This document shows, piece after piece, positions 1 through 8,016 of a stretch of DNA of 48,745 nucleotides (position 1 is its first letter; each line of letters starts with the position of its first letter). The notes under the pieces are model-generated. The model ran no database searches. It was given only the letters and a program-made list of their open reading frames with translations, and was not told the origin of the DNA. This DNA comes from an uncultured Collinsella sp. (GTDB lineage Bacteria; Actinomycetota; Coriobacteriia; Coriobacteriales; Coriobacteriaceae), in NCBI GenBank assembly GCA_900759335.1, contig CAAEUX010000071.1, positions 1-48,745 of the forward strand, in the 5' to 3' direction. Both the position numbers and the translations under genes were made by a program.

Positions 1-32
1 AGCCGTCGGGCGCGTTTTTGATGTATCGATTT

Positions 33-758
33 TTAGCCGAGGCAAGCCCAGTTGACGGGGGTCGAGCCGTGCTGTTCGAGTAGCCGATTGGCAGCAGAGA
101 AGGGGCGCGACCCCATAAAGGCGGGGAGTTCTGCCGTGGCACGGTTGGCCGAAAGCGGCGAGGGGTGCGTGGATGCCAGGCAGAACTTGCCGGTTGCCTT
201 GCCCGCGCCGGTCGCGGCGAGCTTACCATCGACCATCTGCTGGGCAAAGCGGCCCCATGCCAAAAAGACGACCGGTTGGGGCAGCTGACAGCAGCGTTCG
301 ATAATGTAGTCGGTGAGCGTGCTCCAGCCCAGTTTGGCGTGCGAGTTCGCGGCATGCTCGCGCACGGTGAGCGTAGTGTTGAGGAGCAGGACGCCCTGTT
401 GTGCCCATGGCGTTAAATCTCCTGTGGCGGGAATGGGACAACCCAGATCGGCATTGAGTTCCTTGTAGATGTTGCGCAGGCTCGGCGGCAACTTGGTTTG
501 CGTCGCGGGGACCGAGAACGACAGCCCCATGGCCTGGTTGGGTCCGTGATAGGGGTCTTGACCCAAGATGACAACCTTGACCTGGTCGGCCGGCGTGTAG
601 GCGAGGGCATTGAGGATGTCGTCTTGTGCCGGGTAGATAGTCTGCTCGGCACGCAAAAGGGCGATGCGCTCGAGCAGCTGGTTCGTAGTGTCACGTACCG
701 GCTGCGGTGCATCGCCCAACCAAGTTGCTATGTTGCGGTCGCGGGTCGCGGCGTCCAT
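33..758 (-). CDS. ung: Uracil-DNA glycosylase (family 1)
   Basis: Removes uracil from DNA, the first step of base excision repair of deaminated cytosine; acts in the cytoplasm on the nucleoid. The 241-residue protein carries the family-1 water-activating motif GQDPYHG (residues 66-72, catalytic Asp68), the central GVLLLNTTLTV segment (122-132) and the C-terminal HPSPLS minor-groove loop (198-203). Length is normal for the family (about 220-240). The ATG is preceded by AAAGGAG at good spacing. It stands alone on this strand; anything downstream lies outside the window. No unusual residues were noticed. Confidence 0.97.
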   Translation of the reverse strand: MDAATRDRNIATWLGDAPQPVRDTTNQLLERIALLRAEQTIYPAQDDILNALAYTPADQVKVVILGQDPYHGPNQAMGLSFSVPATQTKLPPSLRNIYKELNADLGCPIPATGDLTPWAQQGVLLLNTTLTVREHAANSHAKLGWSTLTDYIIERCCQLPQPVVFLAWGRFAQQMVDGKLAATGAGKATGKFCLASTHPSPLSANRATAELPAFMGSRPFSAANRLLEQHGSTPVNWACLG

Positions 759-846
759 GGGGCTCCTTTACGTCAGATGCTCTGTTGGCATCTATTGTAA
801 AGGCGCACCGGTTGCCTTTATGCCGCGGCTGTATGAAGAGCGGGGT

Positions 847-1749
847 CTACGAGACGTGCTCGGGCGCTCCTGCCATGCGAGCCTGTCCATGTGCGCGGAG
901 GCGCGGAAGCTCGACGGTTGCCACCATGACGCCGGTGAGGATGAGGGCGGCGCCAAAGAAGGCGATGGGGCTCAGGACCTCGCCGACCAGGAAGAACGAG
1001 AAGACGGCGGAGCAGACTGGCTCGAGCGAGAAGGCGAAGCCGGTGGTCTCGGCGGGCACGTGGGGCTGCACGAGCGTCTGGGTGATAAAACCGTAGGCAG
1101 AGCAGATGAGCGCGAGGGCAACGACGACCACGATCTCGCTGGGCGTACTGGGAAGTGTGAAACCGCCAAAGACGCATGCGGCAATGCCCGAGAACAGGCC
1201 GCCAAAGCCCAACTGCCAAACGCCCAGGGACAGCGGGTCGACATCTTCGACAAAGCGCTTGGCTACGATAATGTGGCCGGCATAGATAAAAGCGGAGAGC
1301 AGCATGATGAGCGCGCCCGGATTCAGGCTGGTGAAGTCGGTGCCCGAGAGCAGCAACATGCCGCAGGTGACGATGGCGGTGCCGATGAGCACTTTGCGCT
1401 CGGGGGCGCGGCGCAGCAGGGCGGCGTTGGCAAACGGCACGATCACGACCGTCAGGCTCTGCAAAAAGCCGGCAGTGGAGGCAGAGGTGAGGCTGGAGCC
1501 CAGGCACATGCAGGTGAGCTCGGTTGCCATGATGGCGCCGATGATGGCGGCGCGAACCATAAGGTCGCGGTTGATGCGGAACGCGCGCTTGTGGAAGAGC
1601 AGCAGGCAGACCACAAAGGCGATGATGCAGCGTAGCGCGACGATGCTCGTGGCGTTCATGCTGTCCATGCCGATCTTCATGAGAGGGTACGAAAAGCCCC
1701 ATGCGACGGGAACGGAAAATGAGAGCGCGATTGCTTTTTTGCGATCCAT
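847..1749 (-). CDS. DMT-superfamily (EamA) metabolite exporter
   Basis: Predicted inner-membrane transporter of the drug/metabolite family with two EamA repeats and about ten hydrophobic helices over 300 residues; the substrate cannot be read from sequence. The N-terminus starts with a short positively charged stretch followed at once by a helix, as is usual for EamA proteins. The ATG is preceded by AAAAGGAG. It diverges from a LysR regulator at 1908 across a 158-base spacer, the standard arrangement in which the regulator controls the exporter in response to the exported compound. A second exporter/LysR pair of the same design sits at 35.4-37.3 kb. Confidence 0.88.
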   Translation of the reverse strand: MDRKKAIALSFSVPVAWGFSYPLMKIGMDSMNATSIVALRCIIAFVVCLLLFHKRAFRINRDLMVRAAIIGAIMATELTCMCLGSSLTSASTAGFLQSLTVVIVPFANAALLRRAPERKVLIGTAIVTCGMLLLSGTDFTSLNPGALIMLLSAFIYAGHIIVAKRFVEDVDPLSLGVWQLGFGGLFSGIAACVFGGFTLPSTPSEIVVVVALALICSAYGFITQTLVQPHVPAETTGFAFSLEPVCSAVFSFFLVGEVLSPIAFFGAALILTGVMVATVELPRLRAHGQARMAGAPEHVS

Positions 1750-1907
1750 GGGACTCCTTTTGTTACAGAACGGTTTCGTACAAAGGATTCTGCTCCCAGA
1801 TGTGGATGTAGTAAAGCGAATGTATCTTCAGTATGATTAAGAAATGCTAAAGTAGGCGCGAAAAGCGCTGACAAAACGTTTTACGGCTGCATTGATGTGG
1901 AGGCACG

Positions 1908-2774
1908 ATGGCATCGCGGTATCAGATTGTTTGTATGGTGGTCGATCGCGGCAGCCTGAAACGTGCGGCCGACGAGCTGGGCTATACGCAAAGTGCGGTG
2001 AGCCAGGCCGTCAAAGCGCTCGAGCGCGAGCTGGGTACCACGCTTATCGAGCGCGGAAAGCAGGGCGTTACGCTTACGCGCGACGGTAAACAATATCTGC
2101 CGTACCTGCGCCAGATCGTGACTGCCGAGGCCGAGCTCGAGGGCAAGCGCCAGGAGCTGCTGGGGCTTTCGTCGACCGATATTCGCATTGCGACGTTTAC
2201 CAACGTGAGTCGAACCGTGTTGCCGCGCGTGATCCGCGACTTTGGGGCCCTGCATCCGGGCGTGCACTTTACCCTCAAGCAGGGCGATTACACGCGCAAC
2301 GCCCAGTGGGTGCACGATGGCGTGGTTGACTTTTGCTTTACGGCACGCGGGTTTACCGCTGGTCTCGAGAAGCGCGTGGTCTATCACGACGAGTTGGTAG
2401 CATTATTGCCGGCCGCGCATCCACTGACGGCAAAGGAAAAGGTGACACTCGCCGACCTGGCGTCCGAGCCGTTTGTGCTGCTGGATGAGGGCGAACAGAG
2501 CCTGGTGCTCGATGCATTTGCTGCGCATGGCCTGTCGCCGCATGTGACGAGTGAGGTGACCGACGACTACACCATCATGGCGATGGTGGAGGAGGGCCTA
2601 GGCGTGAGCATGCTATATCGCCGTACCGTTGAGGGCATGCGAGCCGATATTCGCGTGCGGCCCATCGTGCACGCCCCCTCGCGCGACGTAGTGGCAGCCT
2701 GGCGCAGTTGGGACACCATGCCTATCGCCACGAGGCGCTTTATCGACTACATGAGCTCACATATTGTCAATTAA
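1908..2774 (+). CDS. LysR-family transcriptional regulator, divergent from EamA exporter
   Basis: A 288-residue LysR regulator: N-terminal winged helix-turn-helix (about residues 1-60, with the typical segment SAVSQAVKALERELGTTL) and a C-terminal type-2 periplasmic-binding-protein effector domain (about 90-285). The start is set by GGAGG five bases before the ATG. It most likely regulates the divergent EamA transporter gene; this is inferred from geometry only. The effector domain resembles that of the LysR at 36425 (both contain the phrase DDY-IMAMVE-GLGVS), so the two exporter/regulator pairs may share an origin. The effector is unknown. Confidence 0.9.
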   Translation: MASRYQIVCMVVDRGSLKRAADELGYTQSAVSQAVKALERELGTTLIERGKQGVTLTRDGKQYLPYLRQIVTAEAELEGKRQELLGLSSTDIRIATFTNVSRTVLPRVIRDFGALHPGVHFTLKQGDYTRNAQWVHDGVVDFCFTARGFTAGLEKRVVYHDELVALLPAAHPLTAKEKVTLADLASEPFVLLDEGEQSLVLDAFAAHGLSPHVTSEVTDDYTIMAMVEEGLGVSMLYRRTVEGMRADIRVRPIVHAPSRDVVAAWRSWDTMPIATRRFIDYMSSHIVN

Positions 2775-2801
2775 TGACTGGCGTGGCGTTGAGTGCGGTG
2801 T

Positions 2802-4184
2802 TTAGCGTGCTGTCGCTTTGGCTTGGGTGGCGCGATAGGTGCGTGCCGGGTGGCAGAGCAATACCGCTACGACCATAAAGAACGCCGTGGTGCCCAGGCT
2901 GATGGGGTAGACCATCATGATGTTCGCAAAGGTGCGGAAGTGCGGGAACACGCAGAACACCCAGTAGAAGCGGATGCCGCAGACGCAGATCATGGTGATG
3001 AGGGCGGGCGTGAGCGAGATACCAAAGCCGCGCAGGTAGCCCGACATGTTTTCGTAGAACATGCTAAAGGCGTACGCCGGGAAGATCGAACATACGCGGA
3101 TATAGCCGATCGAGACGATGTTGGGATCGCTGTTGAACAGCGACAAGATCTCGCGCCCCAGGCCAACAATAACGATAATCGTGGTGAGCGCGACGATACC
3201 GCCTTCGACTAGGCAGACCTTGAGCGTCTTGGTGCAACGGTCGATCTGGCGGGCACCGTGGTTTTGTCCCACAAAGGTGGTGCAAGCCTGACTAAAGCTG
3301 TTGAGCAGGTTGTAGCACACGTACTCCAGGCTCATGGCGGCGCTCGATGCCGCCATGACCTCGGTGCCCAGGCTGTTGATGGCGGACTGGATGATGATGT
3401 TGGCGACGGCAAAGACAGCGCTTTGGATGCCGGCGGGCAGGCCGATCTTAACGATGCGCTTGAGGGCGACGGGGTCGATAGCCAGGTCGCGCGGGGTGAC
3501 GCGGACGACGGAGTCGGTCTTGAGCAGGCGAATAAAGAGCGTAGCGGCGCTGACGGTGTAGGCGATGGCGGTGGCGATGGCGACGCCCGCGACGCCCCAG
3601 TGGAGTACGGGGACAAAGATGAGGTCCAGGCCAATGTTGAGGACGGTGGACACGGCAAGCGCCTGCAGCGGCATGCGGGTGATGCCGACGGAGCGGAAAA
3701 TCGCGGCCTCAAAGTTGTAGAGCAAAATCGAGGGCATGCTGAGCAAAAAGACACGTAGGTAGAGTGAAGCGAGCGGCATGGTCTCGGCGGGAACGTTGAG
3801 CGCGGCGAGCATGGGCTCGGCAAAGACCTCGCCCAGGGCGATGACGACAAAGCCCACGAGCGCCATTAAAATCGAGGTATGGACGGCGCGTTTGACCATG
3901 TTCTGATCGTTGCGGCCGATGGCGTTGGCGATGACCACGTTGGAGCCAAGCGACATGCCAATAAACAGGTTGAGCATAAGACTGGTAAGCGGAACATTGG
4001 AGCCGACCGCTGCCATGGCGAGGGTTCCCTGGTCGCCCGAGAAGTTACCGATGATGACCGTGGCGATGAGGTTCGACAGCTGCTCCAAGATGCTCGTGGC
4101 GGCCACGGGGAAGGCGAACAGGGGGATATTGCGCCACAGCGAGCCGGTGGTCATGTCAATGTGCTTAGATACGGTGTCAGCCAT
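2802..4184 (-). CDS. MATE-family multidrug/metabolite antiporter
   Basis: A 460-residue membrane protein with two six-helix halves typical of multi-antimicrobial extrusion proteins (NorM/DinF-like), which export cationic compounds by Na+ or H+ antiport. The N-terminal half contains a helix-rich run with the phrase GTLAMAAVGSNVPLTSL, and the repeated half begins near residue 235. Length matches the family (440-470). The gene converges on the LysR gene ending at 2774 with only 27 bases between them and no visible terminator. The ATG at 4184 has only a weak purine-rich site (GAGAG) in front. A palindromic repeat lies upstream at 4249-4306. Confidence 0.9.
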   Translation of the reverse strand: MADTVSKHIDMTTGSLWRNIPLFAFPVAATSILEQLSNLIATVIIGNFSGDQGTLAMAAVGSNVPLTSLMLNLFIGMSLGSNVVIANAIGRNDQNMVKRAVHTSILMALVGFVVIALGEVFAEPMLAALNVPAETMPLASLYLRVFLLSMPSILLYNFEAAIFRSVGITRMPLQALAVSTVLNIGLDLIFVPVLHWGVAGVAIATAIAYTVSAATLFIRLLKTDSVVRVTPRDLAIDPVALKRIVKIGLPAGIQSAVFAVANIIIQSAINSLGTEVMAASSAAMSLEYVCYNLLNSFSQACTTFVGQNHGARQIDRCTKTLKVCLVEGGIVALTTIIVIVGLGREILSLFNSDPNIVSIGYIRVCSIFPAYAFSMFYENMSGYLRGFGISLTPALITMICVCGIRFYWVFCVFPHFRTFANIMMVYPISLGTTAFFMVVAVLLCHPARTYRATQAKATAR

Positions 4185-4248
4185 ATGCTCTCAATCTCTA
4201 ATATGCTCTTTCGTGCTTATTTGCGCAGATGATGATACTCCTAATCGA

Positions 4249-4306
4249 CTAGTCATTGGGGACGTTCTTAAACGATTAGTCCTTCAAGAACGTCCTCAAT
4301 GACTAG
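4249..4306. repeat. Long palindromic repeat, GGGACGTTCTT family (copy 1)
   Basis: Arms at 4249-4269 and 4286-4306 are complementary at 20 of 21 positions, around a 16-base loop that holds GATTAGTCC. A second, less complete copy lies at 48651-48696, with the same GGACGTTCTT arm and a loop containing GACTAGTC. There is no T-tract, and here the element sits between two divergent genes, so it is more likely a REP-like interspersed element than a terminator. Confidence 0.7.
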
Positions 4307-4362
4307 GCGGGGAAGGCGTGCGACAATGGTGGGCGTTGTGTTGTTCGCGCTAAGGAGTTGCC

Positions 4363-5178
4363 ATGTTGTTGTGTCCCGTTTGCCATGAGCCGCTGGTGGA
4401 TGACGAACGCGGTGCTGCATGCGCGGGTGGGCACCGGTTTGACCGTGCGCGCGAGGGCTATCTGTATCTGCTGCGTTCGTCCAAGAGCGGCGACTCCATG
4501 GGCGATCCCAAGTCTCAGGCGCGCAGCCGTCGTGACTTTCTGAACCGTGGTTACTATGCGCCGTTGCGCGATGCGATGGTTGAGTTGGTGCGCGAGCGGG
4601 TGTCTGGGCGTGCCGCGTCTACGAACGACCCCATGACGCTGCTCGATATTTGCTGTGGCGAGGGCTACTACACCTGTGCCATGGGCGCGGTGCAGGGCGT
4701 GGACGCTTACGGGTTTGATTTGGGCAAAGAAATGGTGCGCCTGGCCGCCAAGCGCGGCGATGCGACCTACTTCGTGGCCAACATGAAGGACATCCCCGTG
4801 GCCGACGGCGCCTTCGATATGGTGACCGAGCTCTTTGCTCCCTTTAACGAACGTGAGTTTGCCCGCGTACTGGCGCCAGAGGGCTCACTCTATACCGTGG
4901 TGCCGGGTGCCCGTCATCTGTTTGGGCTTAAGGAAGTGCTCTACGACACGCCATATCTTAATGACGAGAAGCTGCCGCAGACCACCGAACTCGAGTTGGT
5001 CGGAACGCGGCGGGTGTCTGCGAACATTACGCTCCAAACCCAGGCCGACATCGAGGCGGTGTTTCAGATGACGCCGTACTACTACCGCACGCGCCCTGCC
5101 GACAAAGAGCGCCTGACAAACCTGGACACGCTCCAAACCGATATCGACTTCATCATCGCCGAGTACCGCCACAGCTAA
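4363..5178 (+). CDS. rlmA: 23S rRNA (guanine-N1)-methyltransferase, RlmA family
   Basis: Predicted SAM-dependent methyltransferase that modifies a guanine in helix 35 of 23S rRNA (G745 or G748, depending on subfamily). The 271-residue protein begins with the diagnostic zinc finger (Cys4, Cys7, Cys20, His24), followed by the RlmA-type segment containing GDSMGDPKSQARSRRDFLNRG, and then the SAM-binding motif LLDICCGEGYY (93-103). AAGGAG precedes the ATG. Subfamily RlmA-II (TlrB-like) members give resistance to some macrolides; whether this protein belongs there cannot be decided by eye. Two hairpins at 5180-5270 separate it from the convergent gene at 5310. Confidence 0.88.
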   Translation: MLLCPVCHEPLVDDERGAACAGGHRFDRAREGYLYLLRSSKSGDSMGDPKSQARSRRDFLNRGYYAPLRDAMVELVRERVSGRAASTNDPMTLLDICCGEGYYTCAMGAVQGVDAYGFDLGKEMVRLAAKRGDATYFVANMKDIPVADGAFDMVTELFAPFNEREFARVLAPEGSLYTVVPGARHLFGLKEVLYDTPYLNDEKLPQTTELELVGTRRVSANITLQTQADIEAVFQMTPYYYRTRPADKERLTNLDTLQTDIDFIIAEYRHS

Positions 5179-5179
5179 C

Positions 5180-5216
5180 AACCTGCCAAAAAGGGACAGG
5201 TTTATTTTGGCAGGTT
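5180..5216. repeat. Perfect palindrome after rlmA stop (AAGGGACAGG core)
   Basis: Perfect 12-base arms AACCTGCCAAAA (5180-5191) and TTTTGGCAGGTT (5205-5216) enclose a loop containing GGGACAGG. It starts one base after the rlmA stop codon. The AAAGGGAC core resembles that of the palindromes at 10015, 13740 and 14996, so it may be one more REP-like element. Confidence 0.55.
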
Positions 5217-5232
5217 TTATCTGGGCAAACGT

Positions 5233-5270
5233 AAAGGGCCGACCGCGGAGATGCGCGATCGGCCCTTTTT
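5233..5270. terminator. Bidirectional intrinsic terminator between rlmA and 5310 gene
   Basis: Stem AAAGGGCCGA (5233-5242) pairs with TCGGCCCTTT (5259-5268). T-runs on the plus side and A-runs on the other side make it usable from both convergent genes. Confidence 0.75.
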
Positions 5271-5309
5271 AGTTGCTTGGCTGCAACAGAGGTTATGAGA
5301 AGCGGGCGC

Positions 5310-5711
5310 TTACAGGCGGTCCTTGTTCTCGGCCTTAACGGCGTGTGCCTGCTGAACAAAGAACAGGTCGTACACCACGATGACAAAGGCGCCAAAGTTG
5401 ATGGCGTCGCCGCCAAACGCGGGAAGCGTGAGCACCGCTTGGGCAAGCGTGGCGACCGCGGCAACAATACCGAGCTTAAACGCGCCGTCCACCTGCGAAG
5501 GCTTGTTGGCGCCCTTGATACCGGCGGCGCCTGCGGCAAGGTCGACGAGACCCTTGGCGATAAGCACGACCGCTGCGAGCGTGGCGTACGAACCGTACGT
5601 GGAATCGAGACCGCCCGTGGCGATACCGACGCCGGCGGTGACGAGGCTGGCGATGCCCAAAATAAAGTAGATGAGAGCAAGGATTTTGAGAGTCTTGCGA
5701 GTGAAGCTCAT
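5310..5711 (-). CDS. Small four-helix membrane protein, unknown function
   Basis: A 133-residue hydrophobic protein with about four transmembrane helices, a short basic N-terminus (MSFTRKTLK) and a charged C-terminal tail. I do not recognise a functional family; it resembles the many small uncharacterised integral membrane proteins of Gram-positive genomes. The start at 5711 is chosen because AAAGGA lies seven bases upstream, whereas the longer frame begins within unlikely coding sequence. It is expressed alone and converges on rlmA. No catalytic or binding motif was seen. Confidence 0.75.
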   Translation of the reverse strand: MSFTRKTLKILALIYFILGIASLVTAGVGIATGGLDSTYGSYATLAAVVLIAKGLVDLAAGAAGIKGANKPSQVDGAFKLGIVAAVATLAQAVLTLPAFGGDAINFGAFVIVVYDLFFVQQAHAVKAENKDRL

Positions 5712-5938
5712 GGCTGGTCCTTTCGATACGAGTACGCCAACTTGGCGCACCCAATGTACTGCACATATCGTGAAGCACATTGTAGTTCAACGGGGCGATG
5801 CATGCGCCTGAAAGCGTCTCTTGCCCGCACGGTCCAACCTTTCAAAAAGGAAAGCTGGGCGTAAGTCAAATCGATGGCAGCGTATGCGCGGCGCTGCGAT
5901 GATGGGGCCATGGTAAGAACTGGACCGAAGGAGAAGCC

Positions 5939-6082
5939 ATGATGTACGGAGCAGGGCAAGTGCGTGAACCGCGGTCGTTGGGAAGGCGCATGAGTGATTC
6001 CGTGATCGCTGCTGTGTGCACGGGATTGATGGCGGTGCTTTGCATTGGGATGCTGTGGGCCATGTCGCATGTGGGACAATAG
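5939..6082 (+). CDS. Predicted 47-residue single-pass membrane peptide
   Basis: A short reading frame with a good ribosome site (GAAGGAGA) directly before the ATG. The first 17 residues are basic and polar, followed by a hydrophobic helix (about residues 22-42, with the phrase AAVCTGLMAVLCIGMLW) and a short end. This topology is that of a small single-span membrane protein. It lies 64 bases before rsmJ on the same strand and could be cotranscribed with it. No family was recognised; confidence rests on the ribosome site and hydrophobic pattern only. A second in-frame ATG is the next codon. Confidence 0.5.
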   Translation: MMYGAGQVREPRSLGRRMSDSVIAAVCTGLMAVLCIGMLWAMSHVGQ

Positions 6083-6146
6083 CGGACGGTTGGGTGCTGG
6101 CATAAACGGCGCCCTGCGTATTCGTTTTGCTTGCTAAGGAGTACTC

Positions 6147-6851
6147 ATGGGCGTCGTCGATCCCTTTTCTGTTGCTCGTGCTGCGGGGCTTGAGCTGACC
6201 GGGAAGTCCGAGGGCCTCACGCTCACCGACGGCACGATGGAGCTTCGTGCCGATTTCGCCCGCATGCTTCCGCGGCTCAAACAGGGCCGTCTGCAGCAAG
6301 AGCTACTGGTGAAGGCTGCGCGCACAAAAGGCATCGAGCAACCATGGGCGATTGATGCCACGGCAGGCTTTGGCGAGGATTCGCTGCTGTTGGCGGCTGC
6401 GGGCTTTACCGTCGATCTGTATGAGCAGGATTGCGTGATTGCGGCGCTCCTCAAGGATGCCTTGGATCGCGCGGCAGATGATCCGGCGCTTGCGACTGCC
6501 GTGGCGCGCATGCGCTTACATGCAGGCGAGGACAGTATTGTCGGCCTTCGCCATACAGCTGAGCTGATCGGGCAGGGCGAGCTCGCGGCTCCCGACGTGG
6601 TGTATCTGGATCCCATGTTTCCCGGGCGCACCAAGAGCGCGGCGGTTAAAAAGAAGTTCCAACTCTTGCACCATCTGGAACAGCCGTGCGCCGATGAGGA
6701 TTCGCTGGTCGAAGCTGCGCTTGCGGTGCGGCCGCGCAAGGTGGTTATCAAGCGGCCGGTGAAGGGGCCGTTGCTTGCCGGCGTTAAGCCGAGCTATCAG
6801 CTTGCGGGCAAGGCCGTCCGCTACGATGTTTTGGTGCCGCCGCGCCCGTAG
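6147..6851 (+). CDS. rsmJ: 16S rRNA (guanine1516-N2)-methyltransferase, RsmJ-like
   Basis: Predicted class I SAM-dependent methyltransferase acting on 16S rRNA. The 234-residue protein shows the RsmJ (YhiQ) pattern: DATAGFGEDS (residues 70-79, SAM site), YEQD (acidic loop binding the ribose), and VYLDPMFPGRTKSA, which matches the RsmJ family signature DPMFP followed by K-S-A. The ATG follows AAGGAG. RsmJ is best known from Gammaproteobacteria, so the assignment to exactly G1516 is by similarity of motifs; a related base methyltransferase cannot be excluded. Confidence 0.8.
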   Translation: MGVVDPFSVARAAGLELTGKSEGLTLTDGTMELRADFARMLPRLKQGRLQQELLVKAARTKGIEQPWAIDATAGFGEDSLLLAAAGFTVDLYEQDCVIAALLKDALDRAADDPALATAVARMRLHAGEDSIVGLRHTAELIGQGELAAPDVVYLDPMFPGRTKSAAVKKKFQLLHHLEQPCADEDSLVEAALAVRPRKVVIKRPVKGPLLAGVKPSYQLAGKAVRYDVLVPPRP

Positions 6852-6899
6852 CTTGCGTGCGATGGCTGGCACTCCGTCAGCGCCGTGCCGATGCGGGGC

Positions 6900-7196
6900 C
6901 TATTTCCAGGGGTGCGACGTAAGATGCCATCCGCCGCAGTATTCGCATTTGTAGCAGGCCAAACCGCGCCGTCCGCGGTTTTCGCAGTCGGCCATAACTG
7001 CCTCGGCCTCGGCGCGCGTGTCGTAACGGTTTTTGCGCTCGCACGACTTGTAGCGCCAGGCTTCATCGCGCTCGGCGTCTAGTGCGTCGCGGCGCTCGTC
7101 TTCGCGTGCAAACAGGTCGCTCATATCGCCGCCCGTGGCAGCGCCCAAAAACTCGCTTTTGGCTTTTGACCAGGCGGCTCGCTTTTTGCTCCCCAT
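6900..7196 (-). CDS. Small protein with C-terminal zinc-ribbon-like motif
   Basis: About 98 residues: a basic N-terminus, a charged helical middle, and a C-terminal segment with Cys-Glu-Arg-Lys followed 30 residues later by CYKCEYCGGWHLTSHPW. The pattern suggests a single treble-clef or zinc-ribbon site in a protein that probably binds nucleic acid or another protein; no precise function is known to me. The longer frame starts with TTG at 7217. I prefer the ATG at 7196, because GAGAGGGG lies about ten bases before it. It diverges from the GNAT gene at 7271 over a spacer holding a perfect inverted repeat. Confidence 0.7.
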   Translation of the reverse strand: MGSKKRAAWSKAKSEFLGAATGGDMSDLFAREDERRDALDAERDEAWRYKSCERKNRYDTRAEAEAVMADCENRGRRGLACYKCEYCGGWHLTSHPWK

Positions 7197-7220
7197 CTGC
7201 TTCGCGCCCCTCTCCAAACG

Positions 7221-7252
7221 TTGGTATCATTGCTCAATCAAAGTGATACCAA
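7221..7252. promoter_or_regulatory. Inverted repeat in divergent promoter region
   Basis: TTGGTATCA (7221-7229) and TGATACCAA (7244-7252) form perfect 9-base arms around 14 bases, in the spacer between the zinc-ribbon gene and the GNAT gene. Position and size fit an operator for a dimeric regulator. The TTGGTAT half is also found in the iterons at 10052-10078. Confidence 0.5.
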
Positions 7253-7270
7253 TAAACGTGAGGTCGCCGC

Positions 7271-7762
7271 GTGATGATCAGAAAAACCCTCGATACCGAC
7301 ATTCCCGCCGTCATGGCTATCTATGACGCGGCCCGCGCCTTTATGCGTGCGCATGGCAACGTCACGCAGTGGCCCGAGGGCACGCCTTCTGCCGAGCAGC
7401 TGGCTGCCGATATCGCCGCCGGTGGCAGCTATGTGTGCGAAGTCGACGGCCGCGTGGTGGCGACGTTTGCCTTTTTACCGGGCCCGGACGAGTGCTATGA
7501 CGTCATTGAGGATGGTCAATGGCGCAGCGACGCTCCATACGCCGTGCTGCACCGTGTGGCATCCGACGGCACCGTGCACGGTATCACGGCTGCGATGTTT
7601 GCCTTTGCCAAAGAACGTGCCGATCACCTGCGCATCGACACGCATCAGGACAACCTGCCCATGCAGGGTGCGAGCCTCAAGGCCGGATTTGAGCGCGCCG
7701 GCATCGTGTATGTGTCAGACGGCACGCCGCGTGTTGCGTTTGACTGGCTGCGCGAGGCATAA
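7271..7762 (+). CDS. GNAT-family N-acetyltransferase
   Basis: A 163-residue GCN5-related acetyltransferase that should transfer an acetyl group from acetyl-CoA to an amine. It begins IRKTLDTDIPAVMAIYDAA, typical of GNAT strand 1/helix 1, and has the motif-A region near LHRVASDGTVHGITAAMFAFAKE and a C-terminal strand with GASLKAGFERAG. The GTG at 7271 and ATG at 7274 are both possible starts; GAGG lies shortly upstream. The substrate cannot be predicted. A strong hairpin follows at 7790. Confidence 0.85.
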   Translation: MMIRKTLDTDIPAVMAIYDAARAFMRAHGNVTQWPEGTPSAEQLAADIAAGGSYVCEVDGRVVATFAFLPGPDECYDVIEDGQWRSDAPYAVLHRVASDGTVHGITAAMFAFAKERADHLRIDTHQDNLPMQGASLKAGFERAGIVYVSDGTPRVAFDWLREA

Positions 7763-7789
7763 GAGCGGCGGCGCGCATCAACAATTCGT

Positions 7790-7829
7790 GCGAACGAAAA
7801 TGGCCCCGGGTGGGGCTATTTTCGTTCGC
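7790..7829. terminator. Long hairpin after GNAT gene
   Basis: Arms starting GCGAACGAAAAT (7790) and ending ATTTTCGTTCGC (7829) pair over about 18 bases with one mismatch, capped by a GGGT loop. It probably ends the GNAT transcript and insulates the gene starting at 8017. Confidence 0.7.
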
Positions 7830-8016
7830 TGCACTGTTTTGCAAACCGGCTTTCGCAAGGCGCGAACCTACGAAAATCGCCGCGCGGCAACGCGGGGCGA
7901 TGAGCTCGGTCGGGGGATAGGGCCCGCTTCGCCCGCCGGCCCGTAAATTGTATCATCCAGTGTGGAGCGTGAACGCCCGTTGCCGCGTGCGATGGGCTTG
8001 TAATAAGAGGAGAGCC

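Noticed and set aside
664..1635. Long plus-strand open frame opposite the EamA exporter
   Set aside because: Low-complexity Gly/Asp/His-rich translation without domain pattern; it is the antisense shadow of a clear membrane transporter gene.
7962..8003. Possible 13-residue leader peptide (GTG start) before the TetM-like gene
   Set aside because: Some tet genes use leader attenuation, but there is no ribosome site and no clear set of alternative hairpins with a T-run, so it cannot be supported.
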